From NCBI GenBank assembly GCA_037389465.1, contig JAZARR010000082.1, forward strand, positions 1-64,000: a stretch of 64,000 nt of DNA. Direction: 5' to 3'. The notes under the pieces were generated by a model that was not told where the DNA came from, did no database searches, and saw only the letters and a list, made by a program, of their open reading frames with translations. The stretch's first letter is position 1, and each line of letters opens with the position of its first letter. The position numbers and the translations under genes are program-made. The DNA comes from Baylisascaris procyonis. Its lineage: Eukaryota; Nematoda; Chromadorea; Rhabditida; Ascarididae. Below are positions 45,611 to 58,500 of this stretch, piece by piece.

Positions 45611-47524
45611 TGAAATGAGATGAATGAAATCTACGCAATATTTTGACTCCATATATAACTGAAGTTGGTCCATCATCTCCTATGAAAGTTAAGCCCACTT
45701 AAACGTACCCAGAAATCTACATACGGGATGGCCCAGAAGTAGTAGTGCGTTGTTCGGCGATCGATATCTTCATTACGCTTTCGCACTTCTTGCTACTTCT
45801 TTAATTTGACAGCATAAAAAAATTAAACGTTGGCAACGGGATGAGTTTCACCAGGAACTTATTTTGACGGTGAAGCTTTATTAGAAAGATGAGAACTTCG
45901 CAGAGGTAGCCAGATGGTGGCCTGAATAGTTCTTCACACCACCATCGAACTCCAGAGTGATCAAGACTGCTGTCACTAATTTTGAAAGGAGCGATATGTC
46001 GAAGATGCACCTCGTAGCAGATACTTCGGTCCTCTGATGAAAAAGTGCATTGAGCCCCATGGCGTTCAGACGGAATTGCGTTGACCAGTGTTAATCGTGA
46101 CGTTTAATTGCTATGATTACCCTCTCTTCAAATTAAACTTTTTCTTTTAAATTTTCGGAAAGAATTCAAATTCGCGTAGTTGCATCTTCATCAGCAAATC
46201 CATGTTGCTTCTGTGCCATTGTGTATTTGTCGAGTGTCTTGCACCAGCATAATCACATTTTGTAGTTGCTCACTCCAGTCAAACCTGTCTTTTAAAAGAG
46301 TTCCTTAATCATTTGAGAGCTTTGGACGAGCCGGTTAACATATGAATGAAGTATCGTTGGTACTTTATATATTTTTATTTGTTGCCCGCTCATGAAAGTA
46401 GCTGGTCTGATGAAAGGAATTGCAAAAGCGCATCTCATGCTAAATTTATTGCCATATTTTTTCACTTATTCTCAATAAGCGACGAATTCACTAAAATTTT
46501 TGCTTCAATTATGCTGCTGTCACTTTCATTTTATAAACCCATCCCCATTTGTCACTAGGCCATGTTCATGGCCCCTGTTGTTGATTCTTTGATGAAGAAG
46601 TTTAACGAAGAGAGGGATTTGTGATGCCGTGGATTAGTGGCAGCGTGAGGGCTTAGTAACTGAGACTTTGAAATGAATTGGCTGAAAGGCATTTCGACTG
46701 CTGACTTCGTTTGATTGATCGTCTTTAGAAGACTTGTGTTTCTTAAAGTCAATTAGCACATCACTTGCTTATTGTGTTGTGCTGACGAATGTTCAGCTAC
46801 ATGGCGTCACTCTGTTCCATTCTATACCTTACTCTTCCATCAAATCTTTCCCTCTTTCTCTTTCTCTCTTTCTCTCTTTCTTTCCCTCTCTCTCTCTCAC
46901 TCAGTTTATTCATCAATGTTCGTGTGTGATAAGATTTTTTGCCCATGTTCTTCGCACTGAAGAAGTTCATACCAACTTTAAGCCAACTTGATGTTTAAAC
47001 CTTGCTCATTACTTCCTGTGAATACATCCCGAGCTGCTAGCACGGCTGGCATTACCTTTTGCTGAAAGAGAGCCGGCAAATTATGTGGTCTAATTTTAAG
47101 TTTCTTTAACCTTAAGAATTCCATTGTTCTACGTTTTTTCGGCCATTAGAATGACGAGTCAAGAGAGTGGTTTGGAAGCATTCCATTTCATTCTCCTCTT
47201 GCTTGCTTATGCACCCATATTGGTATGAGTGGATGAGCCCATGCTTTATGCCTAGAGGGTTTTTCGAACTTCAACAGGGAGTTGACCCTTGACCTTTTTG
47301 GGTGCAATATTTTTGCAGTCTGAATTATGCAACACGTTGCATTGAACTCAACGTGTAGTTGCCCCCATCCCCTCCCCTCTGCCGCACTCAGTTCTGTTCC
47401 GTTCATTACATTCATTGATTCACACTATCTTCGAGATATCGAAATATGCCACAATGGGGTTTAAGCTAAAGCTAAAGCGTTCTTTAGCTAAAAGCGTTCT
47501 TTCTGAGCATCATGAATGTCTCAT
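45611..47524. other. No recognisable gene
   Basis: A GC-richer block at about 45720-46085 is open on the minus strand over 69 codons (45801-46010, containing SGVRWWCEELFRPPSGY) but was not recognised. A TTTC and CTCT-rich run lies at 46846-46898. A minus frame at 47188-47415 begins MNVMNGTELSAAEGRGWG and also lacks a match or splice partner. Confidence 0.4.
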
Positions 47525-47890
47525 ATGTAGGTATGCATTTCGCATATATATGTTCGTTTGTCTCACAATCCGGTACCTTCAAATAGGAAAGTCCCAAAGC
47601 TAGACTTATAAAATTTCGTGCTAATGACGTATATTAGAAGCTGACCTTGTGGATCGTATTCCATATTAACTAATCAACTTTGAAAGGGGCCGTAGAATTT
47701 TGAAAACACAAAATCGACTTTCGTCTTTGGCTCTATTATAGAAATGCAAACTTTTTGTGGTTGCTTTGCATGGACACAGTGAGTAAGATAGATAAGGAAA
47801 GAAGATATTATTCTGCATACTCTTCTTTGAGTTGGAAATTTATGAAACCGGTTGGTCGGTTGAACGTAATGCAAAGGCACATGCCATGCA
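47525..47890 (+). repeat. Dispersed repeat family, copy with both landmarks
   Basis: GCATATATATGTTCGTTTGT followed by CCGGTACCTTCAAATAGGAA forms the 5' landmark. TTATGAAACCGGTTGGTCGG followed by AATGCAAAGGCACATGCCAT forms the 3' landmark, at 47840-47890. Order and orientation match the copies at 17590, 55044 and 57800. The minus-strand frame here (47674-48024) resembles the one in the 17.7-18.4 kb copies only because the DNA is related. Confidence 0.65.
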
Positions 47891-48189
47891 CTGTTGTCTG
47901 CGACATTTCTACGCCTGTGAATTATCTTTAGCTCGTTTCGCCTATATACATTGATATATTTTACTGCTTGCCTATTTATCAGCATTATTTTAAAATTTGA
48001 AATGCACTCTGTGCCTTCCTCCATTGTATCGTTTAATCGTTAATTTAAGTTATATTTGGGCAGCAGAAATGCCGAGGCTTCTTTTGAATTATTTTAATTT
48101 GTTTATTTCGATGTTGAAGCGAAATAGAATGCTAGCAGCAAAGACTTCATAATAATGTTCAATGCAAGCATTTTATATGGTCTTTTAAG

Positions 48190-48242
48190 GGAGCAACGGA
48201 GGGGATGAGCAGGGGGTGGGGAGGAGGGGAGGGCGAGGAATG
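48190..48242 (+). repeat. G-rich purine tract
   Basis: A run of G and A with several GGG and GGGG blocks (AGGGGATGAGCAGGGGGTGG and onward). Four or more G-runs on one strand make a G-quadruplex possible. It belongs with the other purine-rich tracts in the window. Confidence 0.6.
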
Positions 48243-48469
48243 GTTCGGCTCAGCTTCTTTTGGCTTCCTTTCACTCGCTGATACCATCCGTTTAACGACA
48301 CAGAACTATAGGTGCCATTTTTTCAGGTATTCTAGCCTTAACCCTCCTCTGCCCACAAAAAAACAAGACTGCATCAAAATCCATACAAGATATAAACTCT
48401 TTTTTTTATTGTCGGGGATAATCACAAGTTTGTGTATGTGTCTGTGTGCGTACGCGTGCAAATGAAGTT

Positions 48470-51400
48470 CTTTTCGATCGTATGGTAGGTTGCTAATAAA
48501 TCGTACACAGCACTATGTCGTACGGAACAGCTGCTGATCGGCATTCTGCGTCATGGCTTGTCGTTGAGAGATCGTTTCAGTTAAATAGCACATCGATTTG
48601 GTGCCTTCTCGCTCTTTGAAAGAGCACCCCGTTGATTTCATTAAAAGTGATACCAGCTACTTCTTCTGTTACATCCTCCTAAAAAACTTCGCTAGCATAT
48701 ACCCAAAATTCATGTACATTTTTAAATAAATTAAAAGTAGCACTACGCCAGATGGCGTATTTGTATTTGAGAATTTGAGCTTGTTAAACCGATTTTTTGA
48801 AAATATATAAATTCACATGGATATAGGACAAACTGTGAACCGTTTTAATTGAAAATGTTGTTGTTTGCGATTGAGCCGCACTAATCTTCATCTATCCTTC
48901 ACCTGGAAGCGAATCATAACATTCTTATTTTTTTTTCTTTTCATTCATACGCTTCAGTGCTTACAATTATTTCATTTAATAAAACGTCATTGTATAAGTG
49001 GAAAAATTGTTGTATGAATGTTGTGTGCGAGATATTTTTAATGCGCTCTTCAAAAATGTGTGCATCATTTCGGTTTATAATTTAATCAATAGAAGGATTA
49101 GTGCCCCAATCAGAATTTAATTTAACTTAATTCAATAAACAGTGCGTTTAGATCGGCATCCTTGAATTCTTAGGAGTTTGAACTGCTCGAATTATTAAAA
49201 GAATACTTCCAATGAAGAGTTCTTTTGTTTTTATTTCCATTTTCATACATTCATACAAACTTCATAATAGATTTCCATTCTCACCAGTAATATTTCTTTG
49301 ACTCCTTTTGATATATTTTAGAGTTCCTCAATGATTATTGCTAAAAACGCATCGATTACCTACTGTTGTTTCTATGTTTAATGCAATTGTGATGTTTATC
49401 TTCTCATATCTTCCTAAGCATCCTGATATCTTCAAGCCGTCTATTGTCTTCAGGTCCATATTCGACTAAATAAGACTATTCCTAACCATTATACAATCTA
49501 AAAACTTGTTTGCTTCGAAGTGAATAATGGAATTGTGTATTTTTGAAGATGTGATCACACACTACTATTCATGACTATTTTTATTTGCGTACAATCGAGA
49601 AAACTTTTTTTTTTTCTGCCAGCTGAAACAAAATCCTTATGCTAATTTTTATGGTTACTTTTCGATGCAACATATTTCTCATTAATTTCAATATTCATAT
49701 TTTTGTCTTGCTGCGTTGAAACTTATTCTAATTCATTAAAAAGAGTGCAGCACATATGTTTTCATTATCGAGTTAGCAAATTTTATGAGGATTTTTGCAT
49801 AAATATTGTAACGCTAATTAATGCTTTCATATCAAGTGATCATTCTACCCGTTAATAGTGGAATATATCTCAAGCGTCATATTAACTCTAACACCTTTTC
49901 GTTAAAGTTGTCTAAAGCTATTCCATAGAAAGCAACAATGAGCATACAAACTCAATCGGTGAAATTCTCTACGGACCGTATATTCTTTTTGCAGCTTTAT
50001 GGTCTAAAAATTTACATCAATTTGAAATTATTCTCAAGGGTTGCCACTGGAAAAGAAGCGAAAAGAATTGTTTCACGCAATTGGATAAAGTGAACAGTCA
50101 TAAGAGTAGGCATGCTTCTTATATCTTTTAAATTTTCCCTCTATTTTTTGGGTGTCGAAATAAACATCGTTGTTTCTTTATCGGTCTTGTTTATACCAAT
50201 ATTTCATTAAGCAATTTGTTTCGCTTTTTCTAATGTTGATTTATGAATTCGACACAGAGCCGACCAGTTCGATCTTGAGCATTTCCCTGTATTGACTATT
50301 TTTAATAGTTTTCAAGTAGTTTATTTTTGCGAAATATATATCGAAACGGTTTCAATAAGTGAAACTTATAAGATAATGAATCAAGGATCTCATTTATAAC
50401 TATAGATAAATGGAGAAGCAACCATAAGAGACTAGCAAACAGAGATATACCACAAGAGGCTAATGAATAAACTAGCAGTCCAAGTGACTAGCACGACATG
50501 AGGCGTTCTGCAACTTTGTTAATTAAAGTGAAATGCTCAACAATCATCATTAACAATAACAATATTTTTTGCAATGAGCAGTCATTGGTAAAATACCAAT
50601 TGCTAAAAAACTGTTTCGTTCATATCCAGTGAGCTGTGCAAAGTTATCAATATTTCTCAAAGATGGGAATACGTGAGGTGGAATGTTGGAAGTGGAATTT
50701 TCAATAGTTCACTTCATCTTCTACCCATTCTAACCCATTAAAAACCAGAAAGGAATTGGGTCCGGATAAGCGACCAGGCGGGCAAACAGACAGCCACAGA
50801 CAGACACGTTCATTAACGTGTGTGATCATGACATCGGCATAATTTTCATTCGCGAAGATTTTGCAAAAGTGCACGAAAGCGATTTCCAGAGAACTATGAA
50901 AAATTGATCAATTTTGCATAAGGGAATTATTCGACTTCCAATTTGACACATCTGCTAATTTTGCAGAAAAAAAATGCAATTTGATATCGATATTAGGGGA
51001 TAGTTCATTGCAGTTGATTGCTTGTTTATGAATTCTGGGTGCTTAATGTGCAATAGGATTTGCAATGCAAATCTACTCCAAATTGTGGCTAAAGACGTTT
51101 TTTTTTTTGGTTTTACACATTGCAACTATTCAATTGCAAGGAAAATTGCTTCATCGAGTATATTCACATTATTTTCTCGATATTTATGTAAACGCTCAAT
51201 CTTATAGACTAGATTATAAGAGAGCGTATGCCGTTTAAATCTTTTTGACACGTCTTATGTTTGCTTCACTTCACGGTTTTGATTGATGCAATTGCAAAAA
51301 AGCGCACATCTTGCTTGCTTCTCCGATTCGTTTCTTCAATTATTTTATTTGTCAACGGACATCATTTGCATTGCATTGGTTCGTATTTGAATAGTTTCCA

Positions 51401-52521
51401 TCTCTGGTTGTCTTGTTTGTTGGCATGCGATAATTCGGTCGTTTTTCTTCAAAAGTTATTGCAGTTTTTTGGTGCATGCGTATGCATAAAGAGGCTTACT
51501 TATAAACAATAAAGGCAACTTCAATGAAACATTTCCTACGGGGTGACATATCGAGGGAATATTTGCAAATTGATAGACGGCGAAAATATTTGCCGCAATG
51601 AAGTGTACCACTTATCAAAATGGAGGCACCTGGCAAGAGTGCAGCAATGATTCAACTAGGTAAGTGCAATCGAAATACAAACAGCAAAAATTATTGTTAT
51701 AACTGAAGTAGAAGCACGAATAAACCACTCATATATGTACAGGCAATACAACCATAATACTGATTTCTGCAGTTGAAATATGAAATTCGCCGACTTAATT
51801 ACTTACAATATATATTGTAGAATACCTTAAGATAAGATAAATTTCTAGAGGGTGACTTGAAGTTTTTACTTTCTATCTTTCTCGTTCCCTCTGCCTTAAT
51901 GAAGACATTATTCAGTAGAATAAATATGCGCATATTTATGTGAAATTGCCAAAAAAAAAGGAATTGCTGCAGCTATTTGCTATTCTTTTTTTGAAGGTTT
52001 AATCTGAAGCAAATATTATTGACGGCATTTAAGAAAATATTGATTCATATCAACTACATTCATCCATGAAGGTTTATCTCAAATTTGGCGAATATCTCAA
52101 AATTGATCTCAAATATTATTTTCCGGCGCAAAAAAAAAATTTCACTTATGTGCTGAAAAACTTCCGCCTTCTACCACTGCTAATTGCAGCAGAGAGTATT
52201 CGCAACAATAAATACTTTTCCTATATTTTTGCTTATAGGTAACGAAGATAACATATTTCCAAAGTTTATGTTATTTGATAGGGGTGCTGTTATTATTCCA
52301 ATTTGGTATTTTGTTGGCTATTCATCAATCCATTTGCATATATCAATGATATATTCGACTAAGCTAGGGAAGGGAAAGCAAGGCAGTGCATTTTGAGTGT
52401 TATAAATAAACAATTATGGAGCCAAAAGTGCACCTTTTGAAGTCGTTGATAATAATTGAAAAATGAACGGAATTATTTCGTTATTAGTATCTCGACGAAG
52501 ATTCAGTTATTCACCTTGCAG
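48470..52521. other. Long AT-rich spacer 5' of the peptidase gene
   Basis: No complete gene was found. The missing first exon or exons of the M13 peptidase, and its promoter, may lie here or further upstream. One candidate is an ATG segment ending in a perfect donor (51598 or 51620 to 51659, then gtaagt). It leaves in phase 2 or phase 1 depending on the ATG, and phase 0 contains TAG, so it cannot join 52522 directly. A reverse-complement CAGACAGACA block lies at about 50790-50810. Confidence 0.4.
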
Positions 52522-52547
52522 AATAGTGTTGCGGGAGGTTGTAATCG
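52522..52547 (+). CDS. M13 peptidase, 26-nt microexon
   Basis: The acceptor TTCACCTTGCAG and the perfect donor gtaagt bound 26 nt that enter in phase 0 and leave in phase 2. It encodes NSVAGGCN plus two bases of an arginine codon, part of the cytosolic tail before the membrane helix. It has no methionine, so at least one exon lies upstream. Confidence 0.7.
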
Positions 52548-55500
52548 GTAAGTACACAGCTTGAACTTAAACTATGTTGAGATGATGAATTATCAGGGGA
52601 ATATTTTTTGAATCTTTACAGATATTGTGTTTCACTCATTTTTTTCATTTTTTGCAGCATTTTATTGCAATATGAAAAAAGTGAAGTGTCTGAAATTTCA
52701 GGAGAAACCTATTCGGCTTCAGCCGTCTGGAAGTGTGCCTCATATTTTTTTCCTTGATTGTATTATGCTCTCTCATTGGTGTTTGCGTTTTATGGCTGGT
52801 TATTTTACAAGGGTATCGACAAATTTTTAATGGTTAGTGTGCTTACACGTTTTATTTTTATCGAAAACACGCTACAGCAATATTGCGCCTATGCGTTGTA
52901 CTTTCGTTCATATGTTTATGGAATGATAACTCATAAATACGAGAATTGTACTGACAAAACTTGATTGTAGTGTGGTTCATCTAAAATAAATTCCTAAATT
53001 TATTTTGTTTCCGATTCATCAATTTATGCATCCCATAATATTTACAAAGTTTTGTTCAACACATTCAGTTAAGTGGGACTTCTTTGATCAAGAAATGATC
53101 GGTTAGTCACGTAAGTGAAAGTCTTTGAGGCACTATCCACTGTCTTTAAATATCCTTGCCACCAATAACTTTGATGGTTAGGATTATAAAAAGCGCATAT
53201 CGTGCCAATCATCTTCAAATACATTCTCACCTATTCGAAATTTTATAAGTCGTTAGTAGCAACTCACCGACATTTTCTCTAAATGCATCGCATGGAAAAT
53301 GGCGAGCCAAGTTTTCATACCATATCACCGGAATCGGTGGTTGGTCGGGTGGTATTGTTACATCATTTGTTTGGAGATGGTAAAGTAGGCTGTATGGAAC
53401 CTCTGAAATAAATCAATAGAAGTGAAGATCGAAAATACTGTTTGGTTCAGTGGAACTATTTACTTTACAGTGCAGATGAGTCATGTTTTCATGTCTGATA
53501 TCACTCTAAAGCGGTTTTGGTACCATGTCTCCCAGATACTCTTGGGTAGCATATCTCACCGACTTCCTTATTTTCCTTCCTCAATTTTCCACCTATCCCC
53601 CTTCGCTTCATCCTTCACATATCGCCGCTCACGACTGGAAATGTTTTGTGTATAGAAGAGAGTGTGGTATTATTTTGACGGAGAAAAGTGAAAATGACGG
53701 ATGAAATACTTTTGAAACTATGTGATATTATTTTGTGGATGAAAACTGCTGAGAAATTAAGGGAGTTTTCTTTTTTAGTCGAACAATGATATTGTTTGTA
53801 CTCAAAAACTCATTGCAAATTAAGCATTCAATATCATTTTTCGATTATTATTGTTTGTTGTCATTACTACTGTCTCCAAAAATTAATTACTCAAGTTGTA
53901 AAATTGCAGGCGCATTGTTTTCTTCGAGGGGTTATGCAAATGTGGGTGTTAATGCTACAGTCGGTATCGATAGAAGCGCTATTCATCATAACGAGGTAGT
54001 ATGCACATCGAAAGAGTGTGTTCTCATCGCGGGTTTTTTAGCGGACAATCTTAACGACAAGGTGCACATTTATTTTATTCAACGTTTTTTACTACATTAT
54101 CCGTAAGAGATGAAGGTTGTTCGTTTGTGAGCCTTCATAGCTTTCATTCCCATTCTTTAACTGATCACATGGACGGGTCGTTACTGTTTCTGACCGTCAA
54201 TTTCTTTTCTTATCATATCGCAAAGTAAGCATATTTAATGCTCATTATTTCCTTTATGTTATATGAATTGCTCACATCATTGATCACTGTTCTGTATAAT
54301 AGACTTTTCATTGGTCATAGGTCATAGGCCATAGGTCATAGGTCACTAAACAATACGGTCATCTCTCGGATGAAACATTCTTAGTCGGATTTACATACTC
54401 CCGTCCATTACTTTATTACTATAGTAGTGTTATATCCCGATAAAAATTGCAACAATGATAGTGTTGAAAGAATAACAGAAACTAGTTAAAGTTAATTGCA
54501 GAGACACAGATATACCCCCCTTAAACAATTGTTTCGATATTTCCATTGTATCTAGGAAGGAGCATATGAGAGAAGGACACGTGGAGAAATCCTTATTTTC
54601 TAAGCACATATAAGATTGTGAAGTTCTAAGTCAGTGTATAGGAATCCTCCACTTCCCTTCTCTTTTTCTTCCTCCATCTTTTTGAGTTCCTCCTTCCTTC
54701 ATCATTTTCGATTCTTCAGTATGGGAATTGTGATTTCTTCATCACTTATTTACAACCAATTTTCGACTTATCATATGAAAAGATAGTCGAAACAACATAA
54801 CATGATCGTTTCGTTGTGTTATAGTGTTAAGTGGTGGTAACTTGATATGTAGCTGTCAGTTAGTCAGTCAGCTGTTAAGAAATACTTCTTTTGCAAAAAT
54901 TCAGCAAATTCCAAACAATTCTAGGCAGTCTTTTTACACAGGAACTCTTCACTGCCTAACCAGTTTTGTGCTTTTTATGCACTTTCACACGTTTGCTTTG
55001 CGAATGGCGATCACGATGACGTCATATTTGAATGCTTATATCTATGGTCATCATTGTGTCTGTCTACTTGATAGTTTTCAACTGGGAATAGTGGAACTGT
55101 GTTTGCGCAATTTGATGGGTATAACGCATACTTCGGGCAAACTTCCCTTTACTAATATTTTACAACGATTCATCAGCTTCAAAAGATGCGAAATTTTTTA
55201 CATGCAAAATTTCTGTCATCTTTGCATGCAAGAGTATCAGTTTGAATACGTGGGTCGGATCACAGAAAAATAAATCCTTTATTCAACTTCTGTTAACAAC
55301 TTTCTCAGCCGGTTGACCAGGTTAGTGGGATGCAATAGTGCGGATCATGCCAAGCATGCATCTGCATTTGGTGGTCAGCACAAGCTACATGTTATATTCC
55401 ATTCTTCTACTCCTGAAAAACGTTTGGAGTCACCACATTCGATACTAATTTATTTATTGATGGGGCTATTGAAGGGAACTTGTTGCAGTTATATATCTAT

Positions 55501-58500
55501 GTTTAAACACACTTATTTTCAAAATATATGGGTCAATAATTTTTTCTCTGCTTGATATCTCGTTCATTTGGAGATTGACAACTTGCAAATTCGCTGAATT
55601 TTTTAGAAATTCATGAGAAGAATTCAAAATTCAGAATTGTTACATCGAGCACTAATCACTTTTCATGCTGTGCAATTAAAATTATTTAGTGGCAGAAAGC
55701 GCTGATAATTCGGCACTTCAGTGTAATTCCTTCCAAGTTTCTCTTTGCAATATATGTTACTTTCATCCAGTAAAAATGTGTTCTTTCGTTTTTAGCGCGT
55801 GCTTGATGCCTTAGTATGAGTCCATGCTGAAAATTTCAAATTTTGGACTGAATAACAATTGGAGGGAGTATAGTGAAAGAGTGGACAGCGAGAGGAAGAG
55901 AGTTGATGGGAGAGGGGTTGCCAATGAGTGGTGTTGTTAGTGGCGGAAATGTCAGCCGTATCGTAGTGGTGTGGCCGCCCATCAAATTTCAGTAAAAGTG
56001 CTAACGTGCACAAATGTTGTGAGTGCACTAAATTGCAAGCGGATGAACGCTCGTGATGAGAGGCGTTTGGATGTCTACGCGTGCCAACCAGACCTTACCC
56101 TACCAGCTCACATCAGCAAGAAAGAGAACAACCACGTTTATGTTTAGCGTTACTGCTCATTGTTTTATACATCAAAGATCACATTGCAGAATCTTCAGCA
56201 TAGAGGACAAGCTGTGATTTTTGCACGAAATCCTGATCGAAGCCTAAATACCGCATTTCGATGGTTCTGAAATACAAATGAGAGATACAAATTGTTTATG
56301 AGATAAGAATAGAGTGTAAAGAAATGAGTCTTCTCAAACGAATCAAAAAACGCCTATAAAATGCGTCTTCGCTAGAAATATTTCAGACAAAAATTTCCGC
56401 TCATGAAAGCGTCTCCAATTTAAAAGTGCCTCATGCAGCTTTATTTTAGTGTTTTATAATTATATTGTCATCCCATATGCAAATATTTTTGGTGCATTCC
56501 ATTTTGCTCAAGCAGAAATGAAACGCAGCGAGAAAAATTAGCGCAGTTGATGAAGTGTAAAGAAGAAGAGGAAAATGGAGAAAGCTTTTATTAACGTTTT
56601 GAGCATCATCTGAATGAATGCTAATTTTCAGTGATAACAAATGCTTATCGAGTTGTAGGAGTGCAATTTGTTCGTTGATTTAGAATAATATGAATATTTG
56701 CAGATTGATCCGTGTGATGACTTTTATGAATTTGCATGCGGTAATTACGGTTTAAATCGGCATTTACCGGCTAGTAAACCACTCAGGCATACACTTAGTG
56801 ATATGCAAAGTCGACTCAATAAACAAGTGAAGAAATTGCTCGAGGTTAGTATAAGTGCTGCATTAATCATCTTGCAAAATCGTTGAAATTTTATGAAAAT
56901 TTCTAAGTTTTTGCTCTCACCAGTAATTCATTCTTCTCTAAGAAACTCATAAGATATAGTAAAATAAGCGATGTCCATCGATCATGAAGAGTTGTTAGGA
57001 ATGTGTTATTTATTTCTGATAGTTCATCACAATTCATTTTCATTTTTTCGGTTTTATGCAATAAGTTAAGGGTCCCTTGAAGCATTGAGTGAAGCATTCT
57101 AAAAAAATCTCTTTAATACCATAGCGAGCAACATGATATATCGATTGATTACTTCCACTATATGTAGAAAATAAGTGCTTTAAACATTTTGATTCATATC
57201 GATCTCGTTTGCTGAGAGGAGGACGTTGAGGTTACCTGCAAAAAAAGTTTATAGTGGTTTGGAACCCCACAATTCTCTTTCTAAAATGCGAGGACTTCTT
57301 TTTAAAAATTACTTTGTTTTTAAAAATTACTTTGCTTGTAACTGCAGTCATTTATCTTCTGACGTCATTTGTTCTTATGGTTTTCGATTCAGAAAGCGGC
57401 TTACAATAAATATTTTTGGACAGAAAGTTGATTCAGACAGTTTTAATATGAGCCTAACTTTTCGACGAGGTTGGATTTTTTACAAGAGGGTATGGGAGCA
57501 ATGCAGAGCCAATTCACTATTCCAGGAAAAATTTAATAGATATTTTTTGTATTTTGTTCAATAAATATGATTTCTGCTAAAATAATTTCGCGTTTTTAGT
57601 CGCCAATAACAGAAAAGGATCGCAAATGGGATCGGTTAGCAAAAGGATATTATCAAAAATGTTTGCAAGAAGGTTTGTTTTTTTTTTGCAATTTTTCATT
57701 TGTTCCGAGTGAATTCGATATCATATTTTTTAACAGAAGAAAAAAAAAGACTCCATCTTGGCAGCATGCTCCTTTTGCTTGCTTCTGCAGATTTACATTC
57801 TCAAAAGCATTGTGGCGATTCGCGTATGTGTATATGTTTGCCTGTCTGCCTTTCCGATACCTTCAACTTAGGAGCCAATGAAGCTGTAGTAATGAAACTT
57901 GATTGATATGACGCTTATCGGCTTTCAATTGCATTTCGCACCAACTGAGTAAACATAGACGAATCTGTGCTAGCAGATTTGCACGAGCAGTGGAATTAGT
58001 TGAAATGAGAGTTCATTACTGCGTGTATTTTATTACTTGCTTGCAAATCATGAAACCGAATGGTGAGCTGAATTGATTTGGAAAAGCGCATGTCGCGCCC
58101 AGACCTCATGCGCGCTTTTTGGCACAGAACGTTTTTTTGTCTCTAAACGATAATTGTAAAGCTGAATGCGAAGAGCTGCGTTTACCTGTTGAAAGCGTTG
58201 AAACATAATTTCGTCTGAGAATGAAAGTCATCAAGTGATGAATAAGTTTGGGCGTTTTTTGTAAAGTTTTGTTGGTAAAGTTACTGGCTTAGGAAACTGA
58301 TGATGGTTGAATTTGCAGGGTGCCTTAATACTCTTGATCGCTTCTTGAACTTCCCCCATTTCATGCCGCTAGACTTAATTCACTCACTTTCGGAGAGATT
58401 ATGGCAGCAAAAATGCCAAAAAGTTTTTTCAAAGCGTAGTTTACTATATTTACAATATTCAGATGTTCTTGAGCGAACTGGTGTAACGGCGATCCGAAAG

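Noticed and set aside
52462..52547. ATG frame running to the gtaagt donor, resembling a mitochondrial presequence
   Set aside because: It leaves in phase 1, whereas the signal-anchor exon needs phase 2. Splicing at the CAG ending at 52521 restores the correct frame.
57226..57564. 112-codon open frame in a peptidase intron
   Set aside because: The peptidase exons on either side join in phase and align with the family without it. It contains an 18-bp tandem repeat (57297-57335 region) and no M13 motif.
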